Part shown: in pieces, positions 5,758-6,504 of the stretch
Position numbering within the stretch: the first letter of the stretch is position 1
Layout: every line of letters starts with the position of its first letter
From: Rubrobacter sp.
GTDB lineage: Bacteria; Actinomycetota; Rubrobacteria; Rubrobacterales; Rubrobacteraceae
Assembly: GCA_013817025.1 (NCBI GenBank)
Contig: JACDDK010000060.1
Location: 1 to 6,504, forward strand
Reading direction: 5' to 3'
Length of the DNA stretch: 6,504 bases
The notes under the pieces: generated by a model
The model's database searches: none
Told to the model about the DNA's origin: nothing
The model's input: only the letters and a program-made list of their open reading frames with translations
Program-made: the position numbers and the translations under genes

Positions 5758-6504
5758 TTGAACATCGAGACGCAAGTTCTCCGGCGGGGCGTTATTCATC
5801 GGTGGCGGGAGTGGCTGCCGGAGATACCCGATGCCGCGATTACGACGCTCGGCGAGGGTGATACGCCCTTGATCGAAGCTCCTCGAATCTCCGAGCGTAT
5901 AGGCGCGAAACTCTACTTGAAGTTCGAGGGGATGAACCCCACGGCGTCGTTCAAGGACCGCGGCATGACGGTCGCTCTCTCGCGGGCGGTGGCCGAGGGT
6001 AGCCGGGCGTGCATCTGCGCCTCAACCGGTAATACGGCCGCCGCCGCCGCAGCCTACGCTGGAAGGGCGGGCATCGAGTGCTTCGTGATGGTGCCGGTCG
6101 GTAAGATCGCTTTGGGAAAGGCCGTCCAAGTCCTCGCCCACGGCGCCCGAATCGTGCAGATCGAAGGCAACTTCGACGCCGCCCTGCGCCTCTCGAAACA
6201 AGCCGCCGAATCTTTAGGCGATGTGGCCCTCGTAAACTCCGTGAACCCCGACCGCATCCAGGGCCAGAAGACGGCGGCATTCGAGGTCTGCGAGACTTTG
6301 GGCCAGCCACCGGACGCTCTAGCGCTGCCCGTGGGAAACGCCGGTAACATCACCGCGTACTGGAAGGGTTTCTCGGAGTGGCGCGAGGCCGGACGGGCGG
6401 ACTCGGCGCCCCGGATGCTCGGCTTTCAGGCCGAAGGCGCGTCGCCACTCGTGGCGGGCCACGACTTCGCGCATCCCGAGACCATTGCGAGCGCTATCCG
6501 CATC
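5758..6504 (+). CDS. thrC: Threonine synthase, N-terminal 249 residues (3' end outside window)
   Basis: ThrC is the PLP enzyme that converts O-phosphohomoserine to threonine, the last step of threonine synthesis. The frame starts at TTG 5758 with GAGAGG upstream and stays open to the window end. Motifs are 'TTLGEGDTPLIEAP' (29-42), 'LYLKFEGMNPTASFKDRGM' (52-70) with the PLP-binding Lys at 66, the phosphate-cup 'ASTGNTAAAAAAYAGRAG' (88-105), 'MVPVGKIALGKAVQVLAHGA' (111-130), and the glycine-rich 'LPVGNAGNITAYWKGF' (190-205). This is the shorter bacterial type, usually near 350 residues, so about 100 residues are missing beyond the window. It has no link to glycan synthesis and marks the boundary of that locus; other threonine genes such as thrB may follow but are not visible. 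'TASFKDR' and 'LPVGNAGNI' favour ThrC over related PLP fold-type II dehydratases. Confidence 0.95.
   Translation, partial: MNIETQVLRRGVIHRWREWLPEIPDAAITTLGEGDTPLIEAPRISERIGAKLYLKFEGMNPTASFKDRGMTVALSRAVAEGSRACICASTGNTAAAAAAYAGRAGIECFVMVPVGKIALGKAVQVLAHGARIVQIEGNFDAALRLSKQAAESLGDVALVNSVNPDRIQGQKTAAFEVCETLGQPPDALALPVGNAGNITAYWKGFSEWREAGRADSAPRMLGFQAEGASPLVAGHDFAHPETIASAIRI

Noticed and set aside
5951..6353. Minus-strand ORFs opposite thrC
   Set aside because: The plus-strand frame encodes a clear threonine synthase with its PLP motifs; the antisense products are arginine- and proline-rich or otherwise unrecognisable.
1..6504. tRNA, rRNA, CRISPR arrays, transposases or attachment sites
   Set aside because: None is seen. 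Intergenic space is small apart from 5330-5526, which holds only the short repeats listed.

Overview
The window is a GC-rich (roughly 60-65%) bacterial chromosome segment, densely packed and read mostly as two gene blocks plus the start of a third. Base composition, frequent GTG/TTG starts, 4-nt gene overlaps and a PPOX/F420-type flavin-fold protein suggest an actinobacterium, possibly a Rubrobacter-like lineage. That placement is inference from style, not a database match.

Layout. (1) Positions 1-2413, plus strand: the C-terminal end of a Wzt-type ABC transporter ATPase carrying the glycan-recognition domain, followed 5 nt later by a family 2 glycosyltransferase, which overlaps a second family 2 glycosyltransferase by 4 nt (GTGA). 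(2) Positions 2410-5329, minus strand: rfbB-rfbA-rfbC, giving three of the four dTDP-L-rhamnose steps, then a small PPOX-family protein. rfbB/rfbA and rfbA/rfbC overlap by 4 nt, and rfbC and the PPOX gene are 6 nt apart. The two blocks converge with their stop codons interleaved in the four bases TTAA at 2410-2413. (3) Positions 5330-5526: a less GC-rich divergent intergenic region with short tandem heptamers, phased direct repeats and an inverted repeat, but no convincing sigma-70-type promoter. (4) Positions 5527-6504, plus strand: a small predicted membrane-protein ORF with signs of frame disruption, then the first 249 codons of threonine synthase (thrC), cut by the window end.

How the genes fit together. 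The rfb genes make a dTDP-activated 6-deoxyhexose precursor, the glycosyltransferases (COG1216 / rhamnosyltransferase-like) would add sugars to a lipid-linked glycan, and the ABC transporter with its Wzt C-terminal domain would recognise and export the finished chain. This is a surface polysaccharide locus of the ABC-dependent type. The fourth rhamnose gene (rfbD/rmlD) is not in the window. thrC is amino acid metabolism and marks the edge of the glycan locus.

I found no convincing new system. The item most worth a second look is the small ORF at 5527-5718, where a hydrophobic helix is encoded in a second frame and would be joined to the rest by one or two homopolymer-length changes.
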